NCBI GenBank assembly: GCA_900547555.1
Contig: URHG01000004.1
Span: 1-64,000, forward strand
Origin: an uncultured Porphyromonadaceae bacterium
GTDB lineage: Bacteria > Bacteroidota > Bacteroidia > Bacteroidales > UBA11471
Direction: 5' to 3'
Length of the DNA stretch: 64,000 nucleotides
Shown one piece after another: positions 28,060 through 37,457 of this stretch. The translations under genes and the position numbers were made by a program. How positions within the stretch are numbered: the stretch's first letter is position 1; each line of letters opens with the position of its first letter. Under the pieces are notes generated by a model. It made no database searches. It was not told the DNA's origin and worked only from the letters and a program-made list of their open reading frames with translations.

Positions 28060-29058
28060 ATGAAAAAAGTAGCAGTCGTCATACTCAACTGGAACGGACT
28101 CGACCTGATGAAAGAGTTTCTACCCTCGGTGTGTGCCAATACACCGACCGACATAGCCGACGTCGTTGTTGCCGACAACGGATCGACCGATGGTTCGGTC
28201 GAGTGGTTAAAAAAGAATCACCCCGATGTGGTACTACTCGAAATGGAAGAAAATCACGGTTATGCCCGGGGATATAATCTCGCCATAAAAAAACTGCCGT
28301 ATCCTTACGTCGTCCTCCTCAACTCCGACGTCGAGGCCTCTCCCGACTGGCTTACACCATTGCTCGACTTCTGCGAATCCCACTCCGAAGCAGGCGCATG
28401 CCAACCCAAATTACTTGCTTACCGAGACAAAAAAGCATTTGAATATGCCGGTGCGGCAGGTGGATTTCTCGACAAATACGGCTATCCTTACTGCCGGGGA
28501 CGTATCTTTTTCTCTATCGAAAACGATGAAGGACAATACGACTCGCCGGCCGAGATTTTTTGGGCGACAGGAGCCTGCCTCTTTATCCGTCGGGAGGTCT
28601 ACCTGAAAGCCGGAGGCCTCGACGAAAGTTTCTTTGCCCACATGGAGGAGATAGACCTCTGCTGGCGTGTCAAACTATTGGGATACAAAATATACACCGT
28701 ACCGCAAAGCCGTATGTACCATCTCGGCGGCGCTACGCTTTCGGCCAGCGAACCGCGCAAGACCTACCTCAATTTTCGCAACAACCTGCTGATGCTTTAT
28801 AAAAACCTTCCGAAAAGCGAAGGTCGCAGAATTCTCATCATACGCCGATTGCTCGACACGATCGCCCTCGCCCGATATATCGCCGGAGGAGAATGGCAGC
28901 ACGCCCGCGCCGTATGGCTTGCCCACAATCACTTCCGGAAAGAGCGCAAACGCTATCACGAACAGCCCGACACCAACATACTGAAAGAAACGCCCGAAGG
29001 CCGTCGGAACATCGTCATCGACTATTTCATACGCCGGAAACACACCTATCGCCCATAG
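28060..29058 (+). CDS. Glycosyltransferase family 2
   Basis: The 332-residue protein has a GT2 GT-A fold: VVILNWNGLDL and VVADNGSTDGS at the nucleotide site, LLNSDVEA as the DxD-type motif and the ATGACLFIRREV acceptor-site region ahead of HMEEIDLCWR. It resembles rhamnosyl- or dTDP-sugar transferases of the WcaA/RfbF kind. The acceptor is unknown; the upstream lipid A acyltransferase suggests cell-envelope glycan work. Confidence 0.9.
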   Translation: MKKVAVVILNWNGLDLMKEFLPSVCANTPTDIADVVVADNGSTDGSVEWLKKNHPDVVLLEMEENHGYARGYNLAIKKLPYPYVVLLNSDVEASPDWLTPLLDFCESHSEAGACQPKLLAYRDKKAFEYAGAAGGFLDKYGYPYCRGRIFFSIENDEGQYDSPAEIFWATGACLFIRREVYLKAGGLDESFFAHMEEIDLCWRVKLLGYKIYTVPQSRMYHLGGATLSASEPRKTYLNFRNNLLMLYKNLPKSEGRRILIIRRLLDTIALARYIAGGEWQHARAVWLAHNHFRKERKRYHEQPDTNILKETPEGRRNIVIDYFIRRKHTYRP

Positions 29059-29123
29059 TTTTTACCGGAATAACATCGAAAAAGAAAAAGATAACAAATG
29101 GGGAGACAGAAAACACGGATATT

Positions 29124-29768
29124 CTATTCGATAGCCAGTGTCAATACAAAATCGGGAAGACAGATATAATAAATGCGAAAATGACGGTTTTTGCCGGAAC
29201 GAGATTCTTCCGCCTCAAAACGTCGGGCTTCATCAGAAGAAGGTGTGTACCGGAAAGGGATTATACGTAAATGCCGGGCAAAATCCACGCTTTCGATTCC
29301 CAAAATCTTAAACATCGACTCTTTGGCCGACCACAACAGTGTTGCCACGTCGTCGGGTACATCGACCTTCAACATTTCCCTCTCTTTCTCACCGAGAAAA
29401 CGTTCTGATACCTTCAAAGCCCGTTTTCCCCACGTTTCAATATCGACACCGACCGGCTTGTCGGCCACTGCAACAACGACCCACCCTTGTGTATGGGAAA
29501 TAGAAATATGGGCGGATTCATCGGAAATTTCGGGCTTTCCATGACGATCGTAAACAATGTCTCCCGTCTGCCCCAAACGTATCAACAGCAACCGAGCCGC
29601 CAATCGCTCCCGCCGCCTCTTTTCCGCCGTTATTCCATCGACAGCTTTATCGCAAACGCTTTTCGACTCCTCCGGGAAAAATCCGCAAAGCGTTTCGCTA
29701 TCCTCATAGAGACGCCATAAAGCGACACGTACTCCGGGAAATCGATCTAAAACAGCATAAAAAGGCAT
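29124..29768 (-). CDS. 4'-phosphopantetheinyl transferase superfamily protein
   Basis: This 214-residue protein is a Sfp-like transferase that would load the CoA-derived arm onto carrier proteins. The motifs VGVDIETW and LWSAKESMFKILG carry the magnesium and CoA-binding residues. Its start overlaps the gldD stop by one base, so the two are co-translated. No polyketide or peptide synthetase genes are near; fatty-acid carrier protein is the likely substrate, unless a holo-ACP synthase AcpS exists elsewhere. Confidence 0.88.
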   Translation of the reverse strand: MPFYAVLDRFPGVRVALWRLYEDSETLCGFFPEESKSVCDKAVDGITAEKRRRERLAARLLLIRLGQTGDIVYDRHGKPEISDESAHISISHTQGWVVVAVADKPVGVDIETWGKRALKVSERFLGEKEREMLKVDVPDDVATLLWSAKESMFKILGIESVDFARHLRIIPFRYTPSSDEARRFEAEESRSGKNRHFRIYYICLPDFVLTLAIE

Positions 29769-30361
29769 CAGTTCCGTAATTGTAAGGTTTCTATCAGGCG
29801 AGCTACATCGTCGGTTATATAATCGACAACCGGAGCTACCGAATCGCGCCGCACCGGAGTATCGAAATAAAGTGCTCCCCGAAAAAGATACGCCGTACTA
29901 TCGGTAACGACAAACTGCAACGGCGTGGCCGCTTGTCCCGATAAATTGTATAAAACCGCATATACACGACGTTCATCATCGGCATAACCTTGCGCCGTGA
30001 TCGATGACGCTTTTGCAGCATGTACATATACCAAATCCCGGCTTTCGGCGTAAAAATCTTCTTTGTTTTCGGTCGTCAGGGCAACATAGCTGCACCACAA
30101 AGTCGCACCATAACGGGGATAGACGATATTGATCCATGAAGGAGAGGCTACATCTTGCTCAAAAGCCGCCTGAGAAGGAATTTCGAAAGAGAGAGGGAAA
30201 TACGGGTATATACGTCGATAAACCGTATCGACACGCTCGATACGCATAAAGCCCTCGGGTCGAGGAATATCCCCCCGTCCCGAACGACACCCCGTCCCGA
30301 ACAGCGACAAAAAGAGCAATACCCAACAAACGCCCCGCCCCCTATTGCGACTCCCTCTCAT
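29768..30361 (-). CDS. gldD: Gliding motility lipoprotein GldD
   Basis: GldD is a cell-envelope lipoprotein needed for gliding and type IX secretion in Flavobacterium and kept in many non-gliding relatives. The 197-residue protein has a short signal with a lipobox-like Cys25 (FGTGC), then the family pattern IPRPEGFMRI, YPYFPLSFE and SWINIVYPRYGATLWCSY. It overlaps gldE by 20 bases. This gene order is conserved in the phylum. Confidence 0.93.
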   Translation of the reverse strand: MRGSRNRGRGVCWVLLFLSLFGTGCRSGRGDIPRPEGFMRIERVDTVYRRIYPYFPLSFEIPSQAAFEQDVASPSWINIVYPRYGATLWCSYVALTTENKEDFYAESRDLVYVHAAKASSITAQGYADDERRVYAVLYNLSGQAATPLQFVVTDSTAYLFRGALYFDTPVRRDSVAPVVDYITDDVARLIETLQLRN

Positions 30362-31667
30362 CTTCTATCGTTACTTTTACTTTCTCGATACGATACTTAT
30401 CTATATCAAGAATCTGGAACGAGAAACGCCCGAGACGCACCCGGTCGAGAGGTTTGGGAAAATCTTCCGTAACAAAGAGAATCAGACCTGCCAACGTTTC
30501 CACATCGTCATCGATATGAAATTCTTCGGGATCGGCATGTACCACTTCATAAAAATCTTCAAGCGGAATTTTAGCCTGAAATATATAATGACGATCGTCG
30601 ATACAAGTATACAGCGACTCGTCCTCATCATACTCGTCGCTAATCTCCCCGACAATCTCTTCGAGAACATCTTCGAGCGTAACGATTCCCGACGTACCGC
30701 CAAACTCATCGACCACCACCGCCATGTGTATTTTCTGCCGGCGGAAATCTTCAAGCAGTTCGTCGATCATCTTGTCCTCGGGAACGAAATAGGCAGGACG
30801 CAAAAGATGACGCCAGTCAAAATCATCGTCCCGGGAAACAAAGGGCAATAAATCCTTGATGTAGATAATCCCTTTGATGTTGTCCTGAGAACCGTCATAA
30901 ACGGGAATACGCGAATATCCTGTCTCGACTACGACCCGAAGCAAAGAACGAAAATCGATATGGATATCGACATCGGTCAGGTCGGTACGCGCCGTCATAA
31001 TCTCCTGAGCAGTCTTGTCGCCAAATCGTACAATCTCCTGCAACATCTCCTTTTCCTCCCCCGTACTGGCATGCGTCATCTCTACGGCATGAGACAGTTC
31101 GTCCATAGAAATAGACGACTCCTTATGAGCGAAATGATGACTGATATATGATGCCGACCGTACCATCAATTTCGACACTCCGCCTAAAAAAGTTTCGAGA
31201 AAAGTCAGTACCGGCACAGCCCTACGCATCATCTTCAAGCCATTCTGGCGGGCATACACTTTGGGCATAATCTCTCCGAACAACAAGATCAGGAAAACAA
31301 ACAACACAAACTCAATCGCATATCCCAACCATGGCGCTCGTGAAAAATCGAAAATTTCCGATAAGAAAAAAATGCCCGACATAATCACCGCCATGTTCGC
31401 CAAATTATTTACGATGAAAATTTCCATCATCAAATAGGGCGACCGGGACAACAAATCGGAAACACGGGAATCTCGCGGAGTCACGGCAGAATCGATTTTC
31501 TCCATATCCCGGGAAGAAAGCGAGAAGAAGGCAATTTCAGAAGCCGACATAAAAGCCGATACTCCCAAGAAAAAAAGAGCTGAAATAAGAAATATGGCAC
31601 TACTCCATGTAATCGGAGATACCTCGATCGAAGCCAAAAAGCTCGATAAATAACTATCAGGGTCCAA
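30342..31667 (-). CDS. gldE: Gliding-associated CNNM/CBS membrane protein GldE
   Basis: The 441-residue protein is a hemolysin-C/CorC-like protein with an N-terminal DUF21 membrane domain (about four hydrophobic stretches, residues 20-180), two CBS domains (near 205-330, including MTARTDLTDV and VVDEFGGTSGIVT) and a C-terminal transporter-associated domain. It is named GldE from its invariant linkage to gldD and its family. Its role may be cation transport or assistance to GldD. Confidence 0.92.
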   Translation of the reverse strand: MDPDSYLSSFLASIEVSPITWSSAIFLISALFFLGVSAFMSASEIAFFSLSSRDMEKIDSAVTPRDSRVSDLLSRSPYLMMEIFIVNNLANMAVIMSGIFFLSEIFDFSRAPWLGYAIEFVLFVFLILLFGEIMPKVYARQNGLKMMRRAVPVLTFLETFLGGVSKLMVRSASYISHHFAHKESSISMDELSHAVEMTHASTGEEKEMLQEIVRFGDKTAQEIMTARTDLTDVDIHIDFRSLLRVVVETGYSRIPVYDGSQDNIKGIIYIKDLLPFVSRDDDFDWRHLLRPAYFVPEDKMIDELLEDFRRQKIHMAVVVDEFGGTSGIVTLEDVLEEIVGEISDEYDEDESLYTCIDDRHYIFQAKIPLEDFYEVVHADPEEFHIDDDVETLAGLILFVTEDFPKPLDRVRLGRFSFQILDIDKYRIEKVKVTIEDERESQ

Positions 31668-31843
31668 ACAGATAAGTTTTAGTTAAACATAACGGGACGG
31701 CCTTTTCAATCCGTACCGATTGGGCACAAAAAGAGATTTCGGAAAATTTCTCTTCATACTATTTGCAAAACTAACGATATTTTGCACGCATATCCGATTG
31801 CAAGAAATGTTTTAATATTTTTTTACAAGAGCATATATAAATA

Positions 31844-31870
31844 GAAACCCGGCGTTTTATTCCGGGTTTC
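31844..31870 (-). terminator. Hairpin between ssb and gldE
   Basis: GAAACCCGG pairs with CCGGGTTTC around a 9-base loop. The following stretch on the minus strand is only moderately T-rich, so partial readthrough into gldE is likely. Confidence 0.6.
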
Positions 31871-31895
31871 GTTTATACACTTTCGTATAATTTCA

Positions 31896-32342
31896 TTAAA
31901 AAGGCAGGTCGTCCGACGCATCGGTCGGAGTAAAAGTAGGAGTTGCAGCCGGCTGCGAAGGAGTCGCCGTCGACATATTATTATTCATGCCATCTCCTGC
32001 CGGTTGGTCGCTGCGACGCCCCAAAAGTTGCATATTGTCGGCATAAATCTCGGTGATATAACGAGTCGCACCGTCGACTTCGTAATTACGGGTACGAATA
32101 CGGCCCTCAATATAAAGTTGCGTTCCTTTACGCACATATTTCTCGGCCGTTTCGGCCAAACCTCGCCACAACACGATATTGTGCCATTCGGTACGATCGG
32201 GAACCTGTACTCCGGCTCGTGTCGTATAACCGCGCTCGGTGGTTGCTAAGGGAAAGTTGGCCACAGCCACATTGTTATCGAGGTATCTTACCTCGGGATC
32301 TTTTCCTACATTTCCTATCAGGATTACTTTATTGACAGACAT
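31896..32342 (-). CDS. ssb: Single-stranded DNA-binding protein
   Basis: SSB coats single-stranded DNA during replication and repair. The 148-residue protein has the OB fold (VNKVILIGNVGKDPEVR, TEWHNIVLW) and the acidic C-terminal tip DDLPF that recruits partner enzymes. It lies upstream of gldE with a possible attenuator between. In related bacteria mutY is often next to ssb; here it is absent. Confidence 0.97.
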   Translation of the reverse strand: MSVNKVILIGNVGKDPEVRYLDNNVAVANFPLATTERGYTTRAGVQVPDRTEWHNIVLWRGLAETAEKYVRKGTQLYIEGRIRTRNYEVDGATRYITEIYADNMQLLGRRSDQPAGDGMNNNMSTATPSQPAATPTFTPTDASDDLPF

Positions 32343-32366
32343 ATTTTTTGTTTTTACGTGATTTTA

Positions 32367-32397
32367 CAAAGATAGTGCAAATCGGGGGCTACACAAA
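32367..32397 (-). promoter_or_regulatory. Promoter of ssb
   Basis: TTTG (complement of 32394-32397), 19 bases, then TATCTTTG (complement of 32367-32374), 24 bases before the ssb start. Confidence 0.75.
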
Positions 32398-32510
32398 ATT
32401 TTTTTCCTATCTGCTTCCTCCCTCCGTTCTAAAAAGACAAAATCCCTGTTTCGCACGTACGTACGGAACAAGGATTTATGACAAAGCGAGATGTCTCCTG
32501 CTCTTCGATA

Positions 32511-33284
32511 TTACAGACAAGCTTTCATCGCCCGGATAATAGCAGAAGAAAACCCAGCATGTTCCAGCTCATTGAGGCCCTTGATAGTTACCCCGCCGGG
32601 AGTCGTTACCTTATCGATCTCTACGGCAGGATGGGTATCGTTATGGAGAATAAGTTCGGCCGCTCCCTTTACCGACTCGGCAATCATCTTCATCGCCGTA
32701 CCGGGAGCGATTCCCATCTCCACCCCGGCCTCGGTCGCGGCATGTATATACTTCAATACATACGCAATCCCGCACGACGTAACGATCATGGCAGCCGTCA
32801 TCTGCGACTCGGGGATAATCATAGCCAAACCCAATTCATTGAAAAGGGAAAGAATAATCTGCTCCTGTTCGGCCGACGCATTGCGAGACGATATAAGAGT
32901 CATACTCGATAATTCCGAAATAGCCGTATTGGGAATCATTCTGAATATCGTCCGTTCATAGCCCAGACATTTTGCCAACGCCTCGAAAGTAACCCCGGCC
33001 GCAATCGATATGACGACCTGCTCCGGTCGGAACTTGATCGATTTCACGACCATATCGATCAACCACGGTTTCACAGCCAAGATCACCCAATCGGCAGTAT
33101 CGACGGCTTTCTGGTTGTCGGTCGTCGTATTGATTCGGGAATCGAATGCTTTCAAATCGTCGAGTTTCGACAAAGAGGGATTGGAAACCCAGATGTCTCC
33201 GGCGGCTATCACCGTACCTTGTGCCAATCCTTTCGCAATGGCCCCGCCCATATTTCCGGCTCCGATAATCGCAATTTTCATCAC
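32511..33284 (-). CDS. proC: Pyrroline-5-carboxylate reductase
   Basis: ProC makes proline from pyrroline-5-carboxylate using NAD(P)H. The 257-residue protein has the Rossmann motif IGAGNMGGAI and the C-terminal signature PGGVTIKGL. It is the last gene of the arginine operon and starts 2 bases after argD stops, so proline and arginine synthesis appear to be co-expressed. No proA or proB is adjacent; proline may be drawn from ornithine metabolism, which is inference. Confidence 0.95.
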   Translation of the reverse strand: MMKIAIIGAGNMGGAIAKGLAQGTVIAAGDIWVSNPSLSKLDDLKAFDSRINTTTDNQKAVDTADWVILAVKPWLIDMVVKSIKFRPEQVVISIAAGVTFEALAKCLGYERTIFRMIPNTAISELSSMTLISSRNASAEQEQIILSLFNELGLAMIIPESQMTAAMIVTSCGIAYVLKYIHAATEAGVEMGIAPGTAMKMIAESVKGAAELILHNDTHPAVEIDKVTTPGGVTIKGLNELEHAGFSSAIIRAMKACL

Positions 33285-33286
33285 AC

Positions 33287-34417
33287 TTATTTTTTTGATA
33301 AGACTTTTTTGAACCGATCCATAAACTCAGCCGCCTCATCGATCGTAAGTGTCAAAGGCGGCAGAAGACGTATCACATTTGTACCAGCAACTCCCGTAAA
33401 TACTTTGTAATCGAAAAGCAACGAAGTCCTCAACTCCTTGATAGACTCTTCAAATTCGATACCGATCATCAATCCGCGTCCGCGTACCTCTTTGATACCC
33501 GGCAACTGTTTCAACTGCTCGATGAGCCATGCTCCCACGCGGGCCGCATTATCGACGAGAGCCTCTTTCTCCATAATATCGAGAACCGCAATAGCCGCAG
33601 TACATGCCAAATGATTGCCTCCGAACGTCGTGCCCAACATGCCGTACACGGGAGCAAACATAGGGCTAATAAGCAATCCGCCTATGGGAAATCCGTTTCC
33701 CATACCTTTGGCCATCGTGATAATATCGGGACGAATACCGGCATACTGATGGGCGAAGAATTTTCCGCTACGACCGTAGCCCGACTGTATCTCATCGACG
33801 ATAAGCACCGTACCCGTCTCGGTGCAAGCATTCCGCAACTGGCGCAGGAACTCGTCATCGGGCAACTGTATACCGCCGACCCCTTGTATGCCCTCGATCA
33901 CGACAGCACACACATCGCCGGCCGACAACTCGCGACGCACGGCCTCTATATCGTTCAGGGCGAGATACACGACCTCGAAAGTATGATTTATCGGCGCTAT
34001 GATTTTGGGATTATCGGTTATGTTTACGGCAGCCGACGTGCGACCATGAAAAGAGTGCGCAAACGAAACGACTTTTTTCTTTCCGGTATGGAACGATGCC
34101 AGTTTCAACGCATTCTCATTGGCCTCGGCCCCGGAATTGATCAGGAAGAGACTGTAATCGTCGTATCCTGACGCACGGCCGAGCTTATCGGCCAATTCGA
34201 TTTGAAGCGTATTGATTACCGAATTGGAGTAAAACGAAAGCTGATTGAGCTGTTTCGTCAGCTTTTCCACATAATAAGGATGGGTATGACCTACCGAAAT
34301 CACAGCATGACCGCCGTAAAGATCGAGATACTCGTTTCCTTTGTCATCATACACATGACAGCCTTTTCCCCGTACGACATTGATATCGAAAAGAGGATAT
34401 ACATCAAATAATTTCAT
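33287..34417 (-). CDS. argD: Acetylornithine (or succinylornithine) aminotransferase
   Basis: This PLP enzyme makes N-acylornithine from the N-acyl semialdehyde. The 376-residue class III aminotransferase has the PLP-lysine region TMAKGMGNGFPIGG and GAEANENALKLA. In Bacteroides fragilis the arginine pathway uses N-succinyl rather than N-acetyl intermediates; which acyl group is used here cannot be read from this sequence. Confidence 0.95.
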   Translation of the reverse strand: MKLFDVYPLFDINVVRGKGCHVYDDKGNEYLDLYGGHAVISVGHTHPYYVEKLTKQLNQLSFYSNSVINTLQIELADKLGRASGYDDYSLFLINSGAEANENALKLASFHTGKKKVVSFAHSFHGRTSAAVNITDNPKIIAPINHTFEVVYLALNDIEAVRRELSAGDVCAVVIEGIQGVGGIQLPDDEFLRQLRNACTETGTVLIVDEIQSGYGRSGKFFAHQYAGIRPDIITMAKGMGNGFPIGGLLISPMFAPVYGMLGTTFGGNHLACTAAIAVLDIMEKEALVDNAARVGAWLIEQLKQLPGIKEVRGRGLMIGIEFEESIKELRTSLLFDYKVFTGVAGTNVIRLLPPLTLTIDEAAEFMDRFKKVLSKK

Positions 34418-34439
34418 AATCGTTCGTTTTTAACCCTTA

Positions 34440-35417
34440 TCAAAATGCCGAAGGTTTCAATTTCAAACCGGCCACTTCGGTGAGGCCGAAAAGCAGATTC
34501 ATATTATGTACCGCTTGTCCCGACGCTCCTTTAAGCAGATTGTCTATGGCCGAAAGGATTAGCAGCTTATTTCCGTGTTTCTCGAGATGCAACAAACATT
34601 TATTGGTATTCACCACCTGTTTCAAATCGAGATTGGCATCGGTTACGAATGTAAACGAATGGTCATCGTAATACTCTTCATACAATCGGCGAATCTCATC
34701 GAGCTCTACGGGACATTCGGTATACATCGACACGAAAATTCCCCGAGCAAAGTCTCCTCGCACGGGAATAAAATTGAGATCGGTCGAGAAACTGTGCTGC
34801 AACTGCGAGAGACTCTGCCGTATCTCGGGCAAATGCTGGTGGGTAAACGGCTTATAGACCGACATATTGTTGTTACGCCAACTGAAATGCGATGTAGATG
34901 TCGGTTTCTGACCGGCACCGGTACTGCCGGTAATTGCCGTAATGTGTACGGAATTGTTCAGCAGCAGATTTTTCGCCAGCGGCAACAACCCCAATTGTAT
35001 AGCGGTCGCGAAACAACCGGGATTGGCAACATGCCGTGCCCGGATTATACGTTTACGATTCAACTCTGGAAGGCCGTATACAAAATCATGCTCTTCGCTT
35101 TCGATACGGAAATCCATCGAAAGATCGACGACTCGCAACTCGTCGGGCAAGGTATGCGTTTCCAGAAACTTACGTGTATCGCCATGTGCCGTACAGAAAA
35201 AGAGACAATCGATTTCGGACAAAGGCAATTCATCGGTAAAGATCAGATCGGTTTCCCCGTAAAGCCCGCTGTGCACATCGGTAATGCGGTTGCCCGCATT
35301 ACTGGCGCTGTTTACAAAAATGATTTCCACATCGGGGTGATTGATGAGCAATCGCAACAACTCCCCCGCCGTATATCCGGCTCCGCCTATGATTCCAACT
35401 TTTATCATGAACGTCAT
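34440..35417 (-). CDS. argC: N-acyl-gamma-glutamyl-phosphate reductase
   Basis: ArgC reduces the N-acylglutamyl phosphate. The 325-residue protein has the NADP motif GIIGGAGYTAGEL at residues 8-20 and the catalytic cysteine in VANPGCFATAIQLG. The start could be three codons further in (35408). It is read between pspC and argD within the same operon. Confidence 0.95.
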   Translation of the reverse strand: MTFMIKVGIIGGAGYTAGELLRLLINHPDVEIIFVNSASNAGNRITDVHSGLYGETDLIFTDELPLSEIDCLFFCTAHGDTRKFLETHTLPDELRVVDLSMDFRIESEEHDFVYGLPELNRKRIIRARHVANPGCFATAIQLGLLPLAKNLLLNNSVHITAITGSTGAGQKPTSTSHFSWRNNNMSVYKPFTHQHLPEIRQSLSQLQHSFSTDLNFIPVRGDFARGIFVSMYTECPVELDEIRRLYEEYYDDHSFTFVTDANLDLKQVVNTNKCLLHLEKHGNKLLILSAIDNLLKGASGQAVHNMNLLFGLTEVAGLKLKPSAF

Positions 35418-35429
35418 CTTTATTTCCCG

Positions 35430-35636
35430 TCAACCCTCTATCCAAGGACGCTTGGGAATTATAAACAATAAAATAATATAGACCAATACCCCCATAAAAG
35501 CAGTAAGCAGCGAAAGCAATACATACACAACGCGTACCACCGTAGGGTCGACATCGAAATATTCGCCCAATCCGCCGCAGATACCCGCAAAAATACGGTT
35601 ATCAGACGACCGATAGAGCTTTTTCACAGAAGCCAT
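35430..35636 (-). CDS. Small PspC-domain membrane protein
   Basis: This 68-residue protein consists of one PspC domain: LYRSSDNRIFAGICGGLGEYF followed by a hydrophobic stretch (VVYVLLSLLTAFMGVLVYIILLFIIP) predicted to span the inner membrane. PspC proteins are linked to envelope stress in enterobacteria. It sits tightly in the arginine operon, 2 bases after argG and 12 before argC, with no obvious metabolic reason. The span above is described by its ends only; function is unknown. Confidence 0.9.
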   Translation of the reverse strand: MASVKKLYRSSDNRIFAGICGGLGEYFDVDPTVVRVVYVLLSLLTAFMGVLVYIILLFIIPKRPWIEG

Positions 35637-35638
35637 TT

Positions 35639-36838
35639 TTATAACTCCTCATCTTTGTGATTGGTATAGTAGACACGTAACGGAGTAGACGTTACTTTGA
35701 TAAATCCTTTGGCGTCCTCGGCCGTCCAGCCTTTTTGCATTTCTCCGTACTCCCCGAACTTGGTTTTTACCAAATCGTCTTTGGAATCGACACCGACAGT
35801 AGAGAACGAAAGAGGACGCAATTCGAGAATAACCGTACCGTTGACATTACGCTGAGAACTCTGCAACATCGCTTCGATGTCGCGCATTACGGGTTCGAGA
35901 TACTGACTCTCGTGCAAGAACATTCCATACCAGTTGGCCACTTGGTCTTTCCAGTACTGCTGCCACTTGCTGAGCGTATATTTTTCGAGGAAACGGTGAG
36001 CGCCGATAATAAGCATCGGAGCTGCCGCTTCGAAACCCACACGTCCTTTGATACCGATGATGGTATCTCCCACATGCATGTCGCGACCGATACCGTAAGC
36101 CGCCCCGATTTCTTCGACTTTGAGTATCGCTTCGATGGGATCGTCGTACTTGATACCGTTGACACCGCACAATTCTCCCTCCTTAAATTCGAGGCGCAGT
36201 TCTTCGCTGCCGGTTTTGGTAACTTGTTTGAGATATGCGGTTTCGGGAAGTCCTTGCTTCGAGTCGAGAATTTCTCCGCCGCAAATCGACGTTCCCCAAA
36301 GGCCGACGTTATACGAGTACTTCAATTTTGTCCAGTCGGCGGCAAAACCGTGATCGTTGAGATAGTCGATTTCATACTGCCGGGTAAGAGCCATATCGCG
36401 GGTAAGTGTTATGATTTCGACCCCGGGTGTAAGAACAAGGAAAGTCATGTCGAAACGTATCTGGTCATTTCCCGCACCGGTAGAACCGTGAGCTATCGCA
36501 TCGGCGCCGATCTCCTGAGCATACCGGGCAATAGCCAACGCCTGAAAAATACGTTCGGAACTTACCGAGATGGGATAAGTACCGTTCCGCAAAACATTTC
36601 CGTAAACCATATATTTGAGGCTTTTCTCGTAATACTCACGCGTTACATCGAGTGTTACATATTTCACGGCCCCCAATTTATAAGCATTCTCCTCGTTTTG
36701 TTTCAACTGTTCGTCACTGAATCCGCCGGTATTGGCGCAAGCGGCATATACTTCATAACCTTTTTCTTTGGCCAGATACATAACGGTAAACGACGTATCC
36801 AATCCGCCGCTGAAAGCAACGACAACTTTCTTTTCCAT
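35639..36838 (-). CDS. argG: Argininosuccinate synthase
   Basis: ArgG joins citrulline and aspartate with ATP. With the start at 36838 (MEKKVVVAFSGGLDTS) it has 399 residues, the family norm; the PP-loop AFSGGLDTS at residues 8-16 is intact, as are AHGSTGAGNDQIRF and the later GRVGFEAA. The ORF extends upstream into the GNAT gene but that part is out of frame with any known domain. It lies 10 bases after the GNAT gene. Confidence 0.97.
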   Translation of the reverse strand: MEKKVVVAFSGGLDTSFTVMYLAKEKGYEVYAACANTGGFSDEQLKQNEENAYKLGAVKYVTLDVTREYYEKSLKYMVYGNVLRNGTYPISVSSERIFQALAIARYAQEIGADAIAHGSTGAGNDQIRFDMTFLVLTPGVEIITLTRDMALTRQYEIDYLNDHGFAADWTKLKYSYNVGLWGTSICGGEILDSKQGLPETAYLKQVTKTGSEELRLEFKEGELCGVNGIKYDDPIEAILKVEEIGAAYGIGRDMHVGDTIIGIKGRVGFEAAAPMLIIGAHRFLEKYTLSKWQQYWKDQVANWYGMFLHESQYLEPVMRDIEAMLQSSQRNVNGTVILELRPLSFSTVGVDSKDDLVKTKFGEYGEMQKGWTAEDAKGFIKVTSTPLRVYYTNHKDEEL

Positions 36839-36848
36839 ATCTCGTTTT

Positions 36849-37427
36849 TTATTTATTTTCTTCGTGATGGTGATGATCTTTCTCCTGATGCTCCTTCGGG
36901 TCGTACAACATAGCGGTGCAAATGCAGAATTTGCGTTTCTTCGCCACCAAAATATCATGGTTGATGCAACCTTCGCAACCGCGCCAAAAAGCATCATCGT
37001 CGGTCAATTCGTTGAACGTTACGGGAACGTATCCCAATTCAGTGTTCATCTTCATAACGGCGGCCCCGCTCGTCAACGAAAAGATTTTCGCCCACGGCCA
37101 ACGCAACCGAGCCAACTGGAAAGAAGCCTGCTTGATACGTTTCGCCAATCCGAGTCCCCGGTACTTCGGGTGAACGATAAGCCCCGAAGTGGCGACATAT
37201 TGCTTGTTTCCCCACGATTCGATATAGGTAAATCCTGCAAAATCATCACCGCACAAGGCGATAATGGCTTTTCCTTCTTTCATCTTCTGTGCTACATACT
37301 CATGAGTACGCTCGGCAATGCCGGTTCCACGCACTTTGGCGGCCTCTCTGATGGTATCCAATATCGTATCGACATACACCTCGTGGGAGGCATCGGCAAC
37401 CATCACTTCAATATCCTGAGATTCCAT
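36849..37427 (-). CDS. GNAT N-acyltransferase with cysteine cluster and histidine tail
   Basis: This 192-residue protein has a GNAT fold with the acyl-CoA motif HPKYRGLGLAKRI at residues 86-98. After the fold comes a cysteine cluster, Cys151, Cys154, Cys168 and Cys170 (GCEGC and FCIC), and a histidine-rich tail (HH run at 185-188), together a plausible zinc or other metal site. It is the second gene of the arginine operon between argR and argG. It is a candidate for the missing first step, N-acetylation or N-succinylation of glutamate; no argA or argJ is in the window. The role is inference. Confidence 0.85.
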   Translation of the reverse strand: MESQDIEVMVADASHEVYVDTILDTIREAAKVRGTGIAERTHEYVAQKMKEGKAIIALCGDDFAGFTYIESWGNKQYVATSGLIVHPKYRGLGLAKRIKQASFQLARLRWPWAKIFSLTSGAAVMKMNTELGYVPVTFNELTDDDAFWRGCEGCINHDILVAKKRKFCICTAMLYDPKEHQEKDHHHHEENK

Positions 37428-37457
37428 TTTAATTTTTGAATAAGTCGAAATGTATTT

